Shown here in pieces: positions 16,444 through 23,168 of a stretch of DNA of 31,924 nt. Numbering within the stretch: position 1 is the first letter of the stretch; every line of letters starts with the position of its first letter. Below the pieces are notes generated by a model, which made no database searches, had not been told where the DNA came from, and worked only from the letters and a program-made list of their open reading frames with translations. The position numbers were made by a program, and so were the translations under genes. The stretch comes from an uncultured Lachnospiraceae bacterium (lineage in GTDB: Bacteria; Bacillota; Clostridia; Lachnospirales; Lachnospiraceae), in NCBI GenBank assembly GCA_900551115.1, contig URUY01000032.1, positions 1 to 31,924 on the forward strand, read 5' to 3'.

Positions 16444-17040
16444 ATGACAAACGAACAGTACTACGAATTAATTAAGCCATACGAGGATGCTGTGCAGCTT
16501 ATGCTGACAAAACTGGAAATATTAAACCACAGCATCTATGGAAGAAGTACCGAAGAAAAAAAGCCGGTACACCATATGCAGTACCGTATCAAGGAAAAGA
16601 AAAGCATAGAAGGGAAGCTGGAGCGGCTGGGGGTAACAGACAGCGTTATGAATGCAAAGGATCATCTGATGGATATCGGGGGCATTCGTGTTATCTGCTA
16701 TTTTCAAACAGAAATCTATGAGCTGTTAGAGTCCCTGAAACGACAAAATGACTTAATCGTAATAAAAGAAAAGGATTACATGAAACAGCCGAAAAAAAGC
16801 GGCTACAGAAGCTATCACATTATTTTCGGCGTGCCGCTGCATACGCTGGACGCTATGGAATACTATCCTGTGGAGGTGCAGTTTCGGACGCTTTCCATGG
16901 ATTTTTGGTCCAGTCTGGAGCATCGCATCTGCTATAAAAAAGACAGGGAAAACAAAGAAGAACTGTCCGGCCAGCTTCGGGCGCTGTCCGAGTCCCTTGC
17001 TTTGATAGAGGAAGAATTAAAGGCTTATGTAGAAGAGTGA
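16444..17040 (+). CDS. Small alarmone synthetase, RelA/SpoT synthetase domain
   Basis: A stand-alone (p)ppGpp synthetase of 198 residues with no HD hydrolase, TGS or ACT domain, so it makes alarmone under stress without ribosome sensing. Synthetase motifs are DIGGIRVICYF (D77, R82), KSGYRSYH (119-125) and VEVQFRTLSMDFWSSLEH (143-160) with the catalytic Glu in E-V-Q. Size and motif set fit the RelQ/YjbM or RelP class; I cannot pick between them. ATG 16444 has GGGGAAG upstream. It lies 97 bases after the zinc-ribbon gene and may be cotranscribed. Confidence 0.92.
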   Translation: MTNEQYYELIKPYEDAVQLMLTKLEILNHSIYGRSTEEKKPVHHMQYRIKEKKSIEGKLERLGVTDSVMNAKDHLMDIGGIRVICYFQTEIYELLESLKRQNDLIVIKEKDYMKQPKKSGYRSYHIIFGVPLHTLDAMEYYPVEVQFRTLSMDFWSSLEHRICYKKDRENKEELSGQLRALSESLALIEEELKAYVEE

Positions 17041-17094
17041 GAGTAAATCGGAGAACGAATTTTTACAAATTTTTAGAAAGTTTTACTGCCCCTC

Positions 17095-17123
17095 TTGCGT
17101 GTTCGTAATTTCCGTGATAAAAT
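17095..17123 (+). promoter_or_regulatory. Promoter driving the candidate small RNA
   Basis: TTGCGT (17095-17100), exactly 17 bases, then TAAAAT (17118-17123). Predicted start is near 17130, at the edge of the folded region described next. Confidence 0.6.
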
Positions 17124-17129
17124 AACAAA

Positions 17130-17213
17130 AAAGCATTTAAATTTCTGTTTGCGGCAAAGCCGTATCTGAAGGTCTGATATTTCTATATCTGGGAAACTTC
17201 GATGCTTTTTATT
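17130..17213 (+). ncRNA. Candidate structured small RNA of about 80 nt
   Basis: Reading from the predicted start, a closing stem forms between AAAGCAT (17130-17136) and ATGCTTT (17202-17208). Inside are TGCGGC/GCCGTA (17150-17155 with 17159-17164) and GAAG/CTTC (17168-17171 with 17197-17200) enclosing GATAT/ATATC (17176-17180 with 17185-17189). The 3' arm runs into a T-tract, so the closing stem doubles as terminator. This three-way-junction layout with its own promoter suggests an independent RNA, or a leader of the Rpn gene. It matches no family I can name. Confidence 0.45.
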
Positions 17214-17322
17214 CCATTTTAATCAGCAACGGAGTTACGGATAAAGATTTTTGCAGGTGAGGATAAGAATAAGTTTGTCATTACATCGGAGTATCTCCTG
17301 TTGCAACAAAGGAGGTACATAT

Positions 17323-18393
17323 ATGAAACAAACGAAAGACAAAAGTCTGCAGGAGTTGGAGCTTGTTGATAATTTTCTGTTTGGCGAGGTAATGAGTGAT
17401 GAGGAGACCTGCAAAATAACTCTGGAAATCATGCTTCACAGAGAAATTGGCGGGCTGTTCAATATTAACAAAGAACAGCATCTTGATGTGGATAATATCC
17501 ATAAGAGCATTCGGATGGACATATTTTTTTCGGATGATAAGGATACGATTTACAATGTAGAGATGCAGACGGTGAATCGTTACAATATTCCGAAAAGAAG
17601 CAGATATTATCAAAGTGTTATTGACATTAAAATTTTACCGGCAGGGGAAAAGGATTATGGCAGGTTAAATGATAGCGTGGTTATTTTCATTTGCACCTTT
17701 GACCTGTTTGGACGCGGGAGATTCTGCTATACCTTTGAAAATCGTTGTATAGAAGAACCGGATTTGGCACTGGGGGATGGCGTGAGAAAGCTTTTCCTGA
17801 ATACACGCGGTACTGTTACGGAAGGGGTCAGTCCGGAACTGATAGAGTTTCTGCATTATTTAGAGAATTCAAAAAAGTTTCCACCGGTTACGGAGCGGGT
17901 AAAGAAGATTTCGGAGCGCGTTAAAAAAGTCAAGAAGAATGCGAAAGTGGAGGAGAGGTATATGACACTTGAAGACTATTTGGCTGAAAGATTAGAAAGC
18001 ATGTATGAAGAAGTGCGCGAAGATTGGCGTGAGGAAGTACGAATGGAAGTACGTGAAGAGATGCGTGAGGAAGTACGAACGGAAGTACGTGAAGAGGTGC
18101 GAACGGAAGTGCGCGAAGAAGTACGTGAAGAGGTGCGAACGGAAGTGCGTGAAGAAGTACGTGAAGAGGTGCAAACGGAAGTGCGCGAAGAGGGTGCTGC
18201 TCGGAAACTGATTGAGCAGGTGTGTAAAAAAATCAAGAAGGGCAGGGAGCCTGCATGCATTGCGGATGAATTGGAGGAACCTGTCCGGTATATAGAGGAG
18301 ATTTGCCGGATAGCCAAAAAGCAAGAACCGGAGTATACTTCAGAGGCTGTCTATGAGGATTGGAAGACTGAAAAAATAAATAAAAATGATTAA
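17323..18393 (+). CDS. Rpn-family PD-(D/E)XK nuclease/transposase-like protein with charged repeat
   Basis: A 356-residue protein of the Rpn/PDDEXK_2 type, often annotated as transposase; related Rpn proteins are DNA nucleases linked to recombination and phage defence. The core is residues 1-185 with active-site candidates D66 (RMDIFF) and E80-x-Q82 (NVEMQ), and RSRYYQSVID after them. A Lys-rich segment (190-210) precedes an unusual 60-residue REEVRTEV-type repeat (about 229-290) that should form a long charged helix or coiled coil. A helical C-terminal part ends the protein. ATG 17323 follows AAAGGAGG with ideal spacing; the longer upstream frame is not needed. No flanking inverted repeats mark it as a mobile element. 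Confidence 0.88.
   Translation: MKQTKDKSLQELELVDNFLFGEVMSDEETCKITLEIMLHREIGGLFNINKEQHLDVDNIHKSIRMDIFFSDDKDTIYNVEMQTVNRYNIPKRSRYYQSVIDIKILPAGEKDYGRLNDSVVIFICTFDLFGRGRFCYTFENRCIEEPDLALGDGVRKLFLNTRGTVTEGVSPELIEFLHYLENSKKFPPVTERVKKISERVKKVKKNAKVEERYMTLEDYLAERLESMYEEVREDWREEVRMEVREEMREEVRTEVREEVRTEVREEVREEVRTEVREEVREEVQTEVREEGAARKLIEQVCKKIKKGREPACIADELEEPVRYIEEICRIAKKQEPEYTSEAVYEDWKTEKINKND
18007..18192 (+). repeat. Imperfect tandem repeat encoding REEVRTEV units
   Basis: The DNA alternates GAAGTGCGTGAAGAA-like and GAGGTGCGAACGGAA-like units of 12-24 bases over about 185 bases, giving R-E-E-V, R-T-E-V and R-M-E-V tetrapeptides. Near-identical units suggest length change by slippage or recombination between strains. 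Confidence 0.85.
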
Positions 18394-18400
18394 ATATGTT

Positions 18401-18436
18401 AAAAGATGCGTGTCTGAAAAGGGCAGGCATCTTTTT
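18401..18436 (+). terminator. Terminator after the Rpn gene
   Basis: AAAAGATGC (18401-18409) pairs with GCATCTTTT (18427-18435), and the 3' arm is part of a T-run ending at 18436. Confidence 0.7.
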
Positions 18437-18440
18437 GATT

Positions 18441-18486
18441 TATAGGAAAAATCTTTTCACACTAAAGTGTGAAAGATTTTCTTATA
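18441..18486. repeat. Long AT-rich hairpin downstream of the Rpn gene
   Basis: TTTCACACT (18455-18463, counting one bulged T) and AGTGTGAAA (18466-18474) form the core. Flanking AAAATC-type and TATA arms extend pairing to 18441 and 18486 with two small bulges. It has no clear T-tail. It may be a second bidirectional terminator or a remnant of a mobile element. Confidence 0.6.
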
Positions 18487-18561
18487 AATAATAAAAAGGA
18501 AATAGACAGGTATTTGAAAATAATCAGAAATAATATTGATTAGATAAATGTAAAAACAATA

Positions 18562-18590
18562 TTGACATAATATATAATGATAAGTATAAT
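18562..18590 (+). promoter_or_regulatory. Perfect-consensus sigma-A promoter
   Basis: TTGACA (18562-18567), a 17-base spacer and TATAAT (18585-18590) match the consensus exactly. It drives the small protein and ArsR pair through a leader of about 115 bases. The rest of the 318-base gap from 18394 holds only the two hairpins and AT-rich leader sequence. Within the leader, GCTTAT/ATAAGC and CAGA...TCTG stems around 18640-18681 are possible. Confidence 0.85.
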
Positions 18591-18711
18591 AATAAAATAT
18601 AAAAGATGATTCGATATCAAACAAAAAACATGGCAAAACAGCTTATACATAAAAAATAAGCAGAGATGCTTGCATTATCTGAACGAATCAGACAGAATGG
18701 AGGAAGGTAAG

Positions 18712-19065
18712 ATGAAGGACAAATGGAAGGAATACGAGAGCTGTATGGAGCAGGCTGCTGCAGAGTGCAGGGAAAAGGGAGAACGGCTAATCGGCGAGGA
18801 GCGGAAGGATGAGGCGAATCTTTGCCGGATACAGGAAAATATTTATGGAATTTTTAAAACCTTTGCGGAAGTATCAGCCACACAGGGAGCGGCAGACAGA
18901 GAAGGCTTTGTAGAGGAAAGAGCAGGCCGTGTAATCGGCACATGGCAGAAATCCTATGAAAAAGCAAAGGACTATGGGGATACAGAGAAAATGCTGATTG
19001 AGGAAACCAAACTGGCAGCAGCAAAATATGCGTTTTCAAAGCTGCCGAAAGGAGATAAGCAATGA
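18712..19065 (+). CDS. Small helical protein of unknown function, coupled to an ArsR gene
   Basis: A 117-residue cytosolic, mostly helical and charged protein that I do not recognise. ATG 18712 is chosen because GGAGGAAGG precedes it; longer frames from TTG 18670 or ATG 18697 use the ribosome site itself as coding sequence. Only two Cys residues are present, at about residues 11 and 19, with a third near 37, and there is no metal-binding pattern. The stop overlaps the ArsR start by four bases (ATGA), so the two proteins are probably made together. It could be a partner of the regulator. Confidence 0.75.
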   Translation: MKDKWKEYESCMEQAAAECREKGERLIGEERKDEANLCRIQENIYGIFKTFAEVSATQGAADREGFVEERAGRVIGTWQKSYEKAKDYGDTEKMLIEETKLAAAKYAFSKLPKGDKQ

Positions 19066-19616
19066 CCGAAGCAGATGCAATCAAACTGTTTAAATGTCTG
19101 GCAGACAAGTCAAGGCTGCAGATACTGAAATCATTGATGTTAGAGGATATGTATGTAGAACGGCTGGCAGAACGGCTTGGTTTGACGCCTGCCACAATAT
19201 CCTTTCATTTAAAGAAGTTAGAGGATGCCGGCGCTGTAACGGCCAGAAAAGAACAGTATTACACGGTATATTCTATTTGCCGGCAGGTTTTTGAGGGGAG
19301 CATGATGAATATTCTGTGTGAAGAATCGGCAGAACTGGAGCTGCAAAAGGAGAGGGAGGAGCAGTATCGGAAAAAAGTGCTGAATGCCTTTTTTGAATAC
19401 GGAAAATTAAAATCCATTCCCGCACAGCGGAAAAAAGAGCTGATTGTTTTGAAGGAAATTGCAAAAGCCTTTGAAAAAAACAAAAAATATACTGAGCGGG
19501 AAATCAATATCATAATAGCTGATTATCATGACGATTTTTGCAGCATCCGCAGAGATATGATTTCCGAAGGTATATTGAAACGGGAAAATGCCGTATACTG
19601 GCTGGCAGAACAGTAA
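19062..19616 (+). CDS. ArsR-family HTH regulator with C-terminal DUF2087 domain
   Basis: A 184-residue regulator. The winged HTH covers residues 5-75 (LADKSRLQILKSL, then AERLGLTPATISFHLKKLED). It lacks the CVC metal site of arsenic or cadmium sensors. The C-terminal part carries YTEREINIIIADYHDDFCSI followed by RRDMISEGILKR, which fits DUF2087. ArsR-DUF2087 fusions are common in Firmicutes and mostly uncharacterised. It is coupled to the preceding small gene and lies under a consensus promoter. The ligand is unknown. Confidence 0.9.
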   Translation: MTEADAIKLFKCLADKSRLQILKSLMLEDMYVERLAERLGLTPATISFHLKKLEDAGAVTARKEQYYTVYSICRQVFEGSMMNILCEESAELELQKEREEQYRKKVLNAFFEYGKLKSIPAQRKKELIVLKEIAKAFEKNKKYTEREINIIIADYHDDFCSIRRDMISEGILKRENAVYWLAEQ

Positions 19617-19771
19617 GAACCTATCCTGCTGCTAAAGAGCGGAAGGAAGTTTGTTATGGAAGAGCAGGCTGGTAAACTGATACCATAAAAAGAAGTTTCG
19701 CGAACCGTATCTGTAAGGAATGACCGTAAAAGGCATAGACTGCAGCCGGCGGAATCGGGAAAGGACGCAAG

Positions 19772-20362
19772 GTGACTGAAGACAGATTTGAACGCTGTAT
19801 CCGTGAAATGAATCGGGGAAACAGGGACGGATTAAAAGAAGTATATGAGGAATACGCTTCCTATATATACGGCATTGTGCGGCAGCTGCTGCACAACCGG
19901 GAGGAGGCAGAGGATATTACCAGCGAATTTTTTATACGGTTATGGGAAAAGTCCGGCAGCTATAAGGCAGGTAGGGGGCACAAAGGATGGATGGCTACCA
20001 TTGCCCGTAACCTTGCAATTGATTTTATTCGTAAGCATAAGAGAGAAGAACCGGTGGATTTTACCGCAGAAAGAGAGCATGAAAATAACAGGCCCGGTAT
20101 AAACACAGGAAAAATTGCATGCATGTCAGAAGAGAACGGCGTAGAAGCACAGGTAGTGGCGGATATCAGTATGCAGGAAGCGCTTGCGGCGCTGAAAGAA
20201 ACGGAACGTCAGATTGTGCATATGAAAATTATGGGTGAGCTGACGTTTCAGGAAATTGCGGATATTTTAGGGGAACCGCCAGGTACAGTGGCATGGCGTT
20301 ACAGAGAGGCGGCTAAAAAATTAAGGAGGTACGGGTATGAAGAATCTGGAAGAGGAATATAA
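19772..20362 (+). CDS. ECF-type RNA polymerase sigma factor
   Basis: A 196-residue sigma-70-family factor with region 2 (about residues 20-85, with EEAEDITSEFFIRLWEK and GWMATIARNLAIDFIRKHKR) and region 4 (about 128-188, with TFQEIADILGEPPGTVAWRYREA). There are no regions 1.1 or 3, as in ECF factors. GTG 19772 is the only start in front of region 2 with a nearby purine-rich site (AAGGA). Its 3' end overlaps the next gene by 26 bases, the usual arrangement of a sigma and its membrane anti-sigma. The stimulus is unknown. Confidence 0.92.
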   Translation: MTEDRFERCIREMNRGNRDGLKEVYEEYASYIYGIVRQLLHNREEAEDITSEFFIRLWEKSGSYKAGRGHKGWMATIARNLAIDFIRKHKREEPVDFTAEREHENNRPGINTGKIACMSEENGVEAQVVADISMQEALAALKETERQIVHMKIMGELTFQEIADILGEPPGTVAWRYREAAKKLRRYGYEESGRGI

Positions 20363-20954
20363 AAAATCCCAGCAGGAAGAAATGCCGGATTTGTGGAATA
20401 AAATAGAAGCCGGTCTGCCGGAAAAAAGGCAGAAATCTAAAAAAATCCTACCCGTTACCCGGTATATGAGGATTGTGGCTGCTGCGGTTTTTGTTGCAGT
20501 GCTGATTCCCGGCGTATTATATCTGACTGAAGGGGGTTACCGAAGGATAGATTCCGAAAAAGACAGCATATTAGATATGGCGGGACAATACCAGACAGCG
20601 GAAGATTCCGTACAGAAAGAAGATGACTTTGATAATGAAGCATATCCCGATTCGGATATGGCATCAGCAGATGAGGCACCGGAGGAGGCTGCACCTGTGA
20701 TTTTGGAGGAAAATAATGCAGAAGAGCTGAAGGATTGTGCTGAAAATCTGTGGGAAGAATACATGGAGGTAGCCAGTAATGCTAAAGAAGGTACAAGTAC
20801 GGTTTATATCCTCAGGACCGCTGATGGCAGAGAGTACCGGGCGGTATTGTCCCATATGGTAACAGCGGAAATTGAAACAGGGAGGGAGTACCTGTTTGTA
20901 TTGAAAGCGGAAGAAGGAGAAGGCTGGGAATATAGGATAGAGGAGGTAAAATAA
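20337..20954 (+). CDS. Putative membrane anti-sigma factor
   Basis: A 205-residue single-pass membrane protein. A short cytosolic N-terminus with MPDLWNKIEAGLPEK (residues 16-30) precedes one transmembrane helix (about 45-64). An acidic linker (about 75-130) and an extracytoplasmic beta-rich domain follow. It has no zinc-binding HxxxCxxC anti-sigma motif, but similar PDLW-x-x-I-E-A-type N-termini are seen in ECF-linked proteins of Clostridia. ATG 20337 follows AAGGAGG located in the sigma gene. Binding and inhibition of the sigma factor are inferred from position and topology. Confidence 0.72.
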   Translation: MKNLEEEYKKSQQEEMPDLWNKIEAGLPEKRQKSKKILPVTRYMRIVAAAVFVAVLIPGVLYLTEGGYRRIDSEKDSILDMAGQYQTAEDSVQKEDDFDNEAYPDSDMASADEAPEEAAPVILEENNAEELKDCAENLWEEYMEVASNAKEGTSTVYILRTADGREYRAVLSHMVTAEIETGREYLFVLKAEEGEGWEYRIEEVK

Positions 20955-20981
20955 AATGGCGGCTATTTAAGCCACCATTTT
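20953..20981. terminator. Bidirectional terminator between anti-sigma and esterase genes
   Basis: AAAATGGCGGCT (20953-20964) pairs with AGCCACCATTTT (20970-20981) with one mismatch. A-run and T-run flanks on either side let it end transcription from both converging genes, and it overlaps both their 3' ends. Confidence 0.8.
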
Positions 20982-21751
20982 AAAATATCCTGAATATGCT
21001 CATCCCAATAACGCCATTCGTGGGTTCCTTCGGATTCATAGGAGGATAGGTCATAGCCCAGTTCTTTTACGTGATTCCAGACAAACTTATTTTCATCATA
21101 TAAGAAGTCTTCTGTGCCGCACCAGGCAAAGAGCCTGGGCAGGGGAGCGCTGGAGGCTTTTAATTTATCCGCCAGATAAAGCAAATCATTGTCGGTTCCG
21201 GCAATATGTTCTGGGTCGCCGAAAATCCCTTCCCAAAAACTGCGGCGTCCGGCAGAAAGTTCCCGTTCCAGCCGGGCGTTATCTGCCATATGAAGTGCGC
21301 CGGATAGAGAAGCGCCGGCACCGAAGGTTTCGGAGGCTGCAAGCGCCAACTTCCATGCGCCATAACCGCCCATGGAAAGCCCGGCAGCAAGGGTGTCTTC
21401 ACGCTTGTCGGACATGTTGGGAAAGAAATCCCGACAGATAGCAGGCAGCTCCTTTGCAATAAAAGTAAAATACCGCATGCCGTAAGCGGTATCTGTATAC
21501 CAGCCTAAATGAGTAGTCGGCATGACCACTGCAATCCCAAGGCTGCTTGCGTACCGCTCAATGGAGGTACGGCGCTGCCAGATGGTGTGGTCATCACTCA
21601 TGCCGTGTAAAAGATACATGGTAGGATATTTTCCGCTTAATTTTTTACCTTCCATACCAATCTGCGTATAAGTCTGCTGCGGCAGTATGACGTCCATGTT
21701 CATGGACATGCCAAGCACCTCTGAAAAAAAGTCCACATGAAGTAAGGCCAT
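20963..21751 (-). CDS. Alpha/beta-hydrolase esterase, EstA/esterase-D family
   Basis: A 262-residue cytosolic esterase. The nucleophile S126 lies in GLSMGGYGAW, with acid D215 in CGTEDFLYDE and H244 in GTHEWRYWDE completing the triad. The oxyanion-side motif LLHGMSDD (47-54) is present. The closest well-known relatives are tributyrin or acetyl-xylan-type esterases of the Lactococcus EstA group. There is no signal peptide, so it acts on small imported esters. It is transcribed leftward and divergent from the HTH regulator gene. Confidence 0.92.
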   Translation of the reverse strand: MALLHVDFFSEVLGMSMNMDVILPQQTYTQIGMEGKKLSGKYPTMYLLHGMSDDHTIWQRRTSIERYASSLGIAVVMPTTHLGWYTDTAYGMRYFTFIAKELPAICRDFFPNMSDKREDTLAAGLSMGGYGAWKLALAASETFGAGASLSGALHMADNARLERELSAGRRSFWEGIFGDPEHIAGTDNDLLYLADKLKASSAPLPRLFAWCGTEDFLYDENKFVWNHVKELGYDLSSYESEGTHEWRYWDEHIQDILKWWLK

Positions 21752-21824
21752 AAAATACCTCCGTCCTAAAATATATTTTAATTTATAAAATAAGCTCTTT
21801 TATTTTACATAATATTAAAAAGGA

Positions 21825-21854
21825 TTGCAAGTATATGCAAGCCTAGTGTATAGT
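21825..21854 (+). promoter_or_regulatory. Promoter with inverted repeat before the HTH regulator gene
   Basis: TTGCAA (21825-21830) and TATAGT (21849-21854) with an 18-base spacer form a plausible promoter. TTGCA (21825-21829) and TGCAA (21836-21840) are inverted arms covering its -35 region, a possible regulator site. Confidence 0.5.
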
Positions 21855-21892
21855 ATAAGAAGCGGTATTTACAAAAGATAGGGGGTAAGGTG

Positions 21893-22828
21893 ATGCAGGT
21901 ATACGGTGTAGGAGAGAAAATCCGAGAAGAGCGGAAAAGAAAACAGATATCAGGTGAGGAGCTTTGCATTGGTATTTGTTCTGTGGCAACACTTAGCCGG
22001 ATAGAAAATAATACACAAAAACCAACATTGAAGGTCGAGGAAGCATTATTGCAAAGACTGGGGTGTGACACGGATGGTTTGATATATTATGCGGATAAGC
22101 AGGCTTTGATAGGTCATGGTATTGAAAATGAACTTACAGTTCTTACTATGCACAGGCGACCTGTGGAAGAAAAACTGGCAGAATATAGAAAATATATAAA
22201 AAACCGAAGTGCGGATACTAATCTTGAAGAGCAGTTTGCGATGATGATTGAAGCTATACATGCTTTTTATACAAATGGATGGGAGCTACAGATTATTTAT
22301 GGACAACTAGAAGAGGCATTACGAATTACAATACCTAATTTTAAGGAAGAAAACCTGGAAGAGGTTAAGCTGTTAACGCAGACAGAAATTACTATTATTA
22401 ATAATCTGGCATTAATTCGGTACAGGCAGGAAAAAGTAACCAAGGCGATTAGAATGATGTATTATTTGATAAATTATGTGGAGAAAGGTAATATTGGTAT
22501 AGAAAATGCAAACAAGAAGTATCCGATGCTATTGTGTAATCTTGCCAAAGTATTAGAGGAAACCGGAAGCTATGGTGAAATGTTGGAGTTATGTGAAAAA
22601 GGGATAGTCTTTTGCAAAAAGTATTCTAGATTAATAGGCTTATCGGAATTTTGCTATTACAAAGCTCTTGCTTGTACAAAATATAATAGAAATGTAGAAG
22701 CAATAGAAAATTATGAATATGCAATTAGTCTTTGCAAGCTCACCGATAGGCCCAAAGAAGTAGAACAATTACAGAAAGCGTATGGAGAATTAATTAAAAA
22801 TAGTTGTAGTAAAAATCAAAATCAATAG
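21893..22828 (+). CDS. HTH regulator with helical-repeat sensor domain, RRNPP-like
   Basis: A 311-residue regulator. The XRE-type HTH lies at about residues 5-60 (VGEKIREERKRKQISGEELC, then SVATLSRIENNTQKPTL). The rest is all-helical with TPR-like pairs (for example YPMLLCNLAKVLEETGSYGE and CYYKALACTKYNRNVEAIEN). HTH plus TPR at about 300 residues is the architecture of peptide-sensing RRNPP proteins such as PlcR and Rgg. ATG 21893 is preferred to the adjacent GTG 21890; GGGGGTAAG lies upstream. The 3' end overlaps, tail to tail, the small pre-peptide gene at 22794-22934. Peptide sensing is inferred. Codon use is clearly more AT-rich than in the first 21 kb. Confidence 0.88.
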   Translation: MQVYGVGEKIREERKRKQISGEELCIGICSVATLSRIENNTQKPTLKVEEALLQRLGCDTDGLIYYADKQALIGHGIENELTVLTMHRRPVEEKLAEYRKYIKNRSADTNLEEQFAMMIEAIHAFYTNGWELQIIYGQLEEALRITIPNFKEENLEEVKLLTQTEITIINNLALIRYRQEKVTKAIRMMYYLINYVEKGNIGIENANKKYPMLLCNLAKVLEETGSYGEMLELCEKGIVFCKKYSRLIGLSEFCYYKALACTKYNRNVEAIENYEYAISLCKLTDRPKEVEQLQKAYGELIKNSCSKNQNQ

Positions 22829-22934
22829 AACATATTGTTGTATCCGGAACAGCAGTAAGTTTTGCTGAGGGTGCTTGTGTAATATTTCCTGCAAAGATAA
22901 GTGTGCTGAGTACGATAACAATTAAGTTTTTCAT
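22794..22934 (-). CDS. Candidate secreted signalling pre-peptide, 46 codons
   Basis: An unnoticed small gene inside a longer minus-strand frame. ATG (complement 22932-22934) has AAAGGAG nine bases upstream. The product starts MKNLIVIVLSTLIFAGNI, a Lys followed by a hydrophobic core as in an export signal. It continues with a short polar part and ends in the aromatic, acidic tail DFDFYYNYF. Size and layout match PapR/SHP-type pro-pheromones of RRNPP systems, where a C-terminal fragment is the signal. Its last codons overlap the regulator's last 35 bases in antisense. A possible promoter is TTGCTT-N16-TATTTT just right of the gene on the minus strand. The mature form is unknown, and a membrane micro-protein is the alternative. 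Confidence 0.68.
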   Translation of the reverse strand: MKNLIVIVLSTLIFAGNITQAPSAKLTAVPDTTICSIDFDFYYNYF

Positions 22935-23000
22935 GGTAAATGTCTCCTTTGTAAAATGAATAGATGAATAGTTGCAAAATAACCATAAGGGCTGTAAAAG

Positions 23001-23058
23001 CAAAGCACCATATCGTCTGACGAAAATTAAAATTTTCGTCAGACGATATGGTGCTTTG
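23001..23058. terminator. Perfect 28-bp-arm hairpin between peptide and phosphatase genes
   Basis: Positions 23001-23028 are the exact reverse complement of 23031-23058, separated by two bases. T-rich runs follow on both strands (TTATTTTTT on plus; TTTGCTTTTAC on minus). The form is that of a strong bidirectional terminator, which would end the regulator mRNA after it crosses the peptide gene. It could also be a large operator, since it sits between divergent transcription units. Confidence 0.7.
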
Positions 23059-23119
23059 TTATTTTTTGTGAAATAATTAAAACAAAATGTCTTCTGTTAG
23101 AGCGGAAGAATAAGCAAAA

Positions 23120-23137
23120 TATATTGTATACAATATA
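23120..23137. promoter_or_regulatory. 18-bp perfect palindrome upstream of the phosphatase gene
   Basis: TATATTGTATACAATATA is fully symmetric and lies 31 bases before the phosphatase ATG. Its right half contains TACAAT, a possible -10 element. A dimeric regulator bound there would control the rightward operon; the neighbouring HTH regulator is the obvious candidate. Confidence 0.65.
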
Positions 23138-23168
23138 GTAGTAATGTTTGAGTTGAGGGTTGGCAGGT

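Noticed and set aside
17150..17164. GGCAAAGCC as a c-di-GMP-I riboswitch core
   Set aside because: The flanking conserved stem and receptor segments are absent; only the short string matches.
18007..18192. CRISPR-like array
   Set aside because: The repeats are contiguous, in frame and inside a gene, with no unique spacers.
17976..18324. Minus-strand frames rich in SRTS or THFRS repeats
   Set aside because: They are the complement of the REEVRTEV repeat in the Rpn gene and have no start signal.
17323..18393. Insertion sequence
   Set aside because: Although often labelled transposase, the Rpn gene has no terminal inverted repeats or target duplications that I can find; the hairpin at 18441-18486 is on one side only.
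19700..19730. ECF-type autoregulated promoter (GAACC ... CGTAAA) before the sigma gene
   Set aside because: The spacer is about two to three bases longer than usual for ECF promoters, so I do not annotate it.
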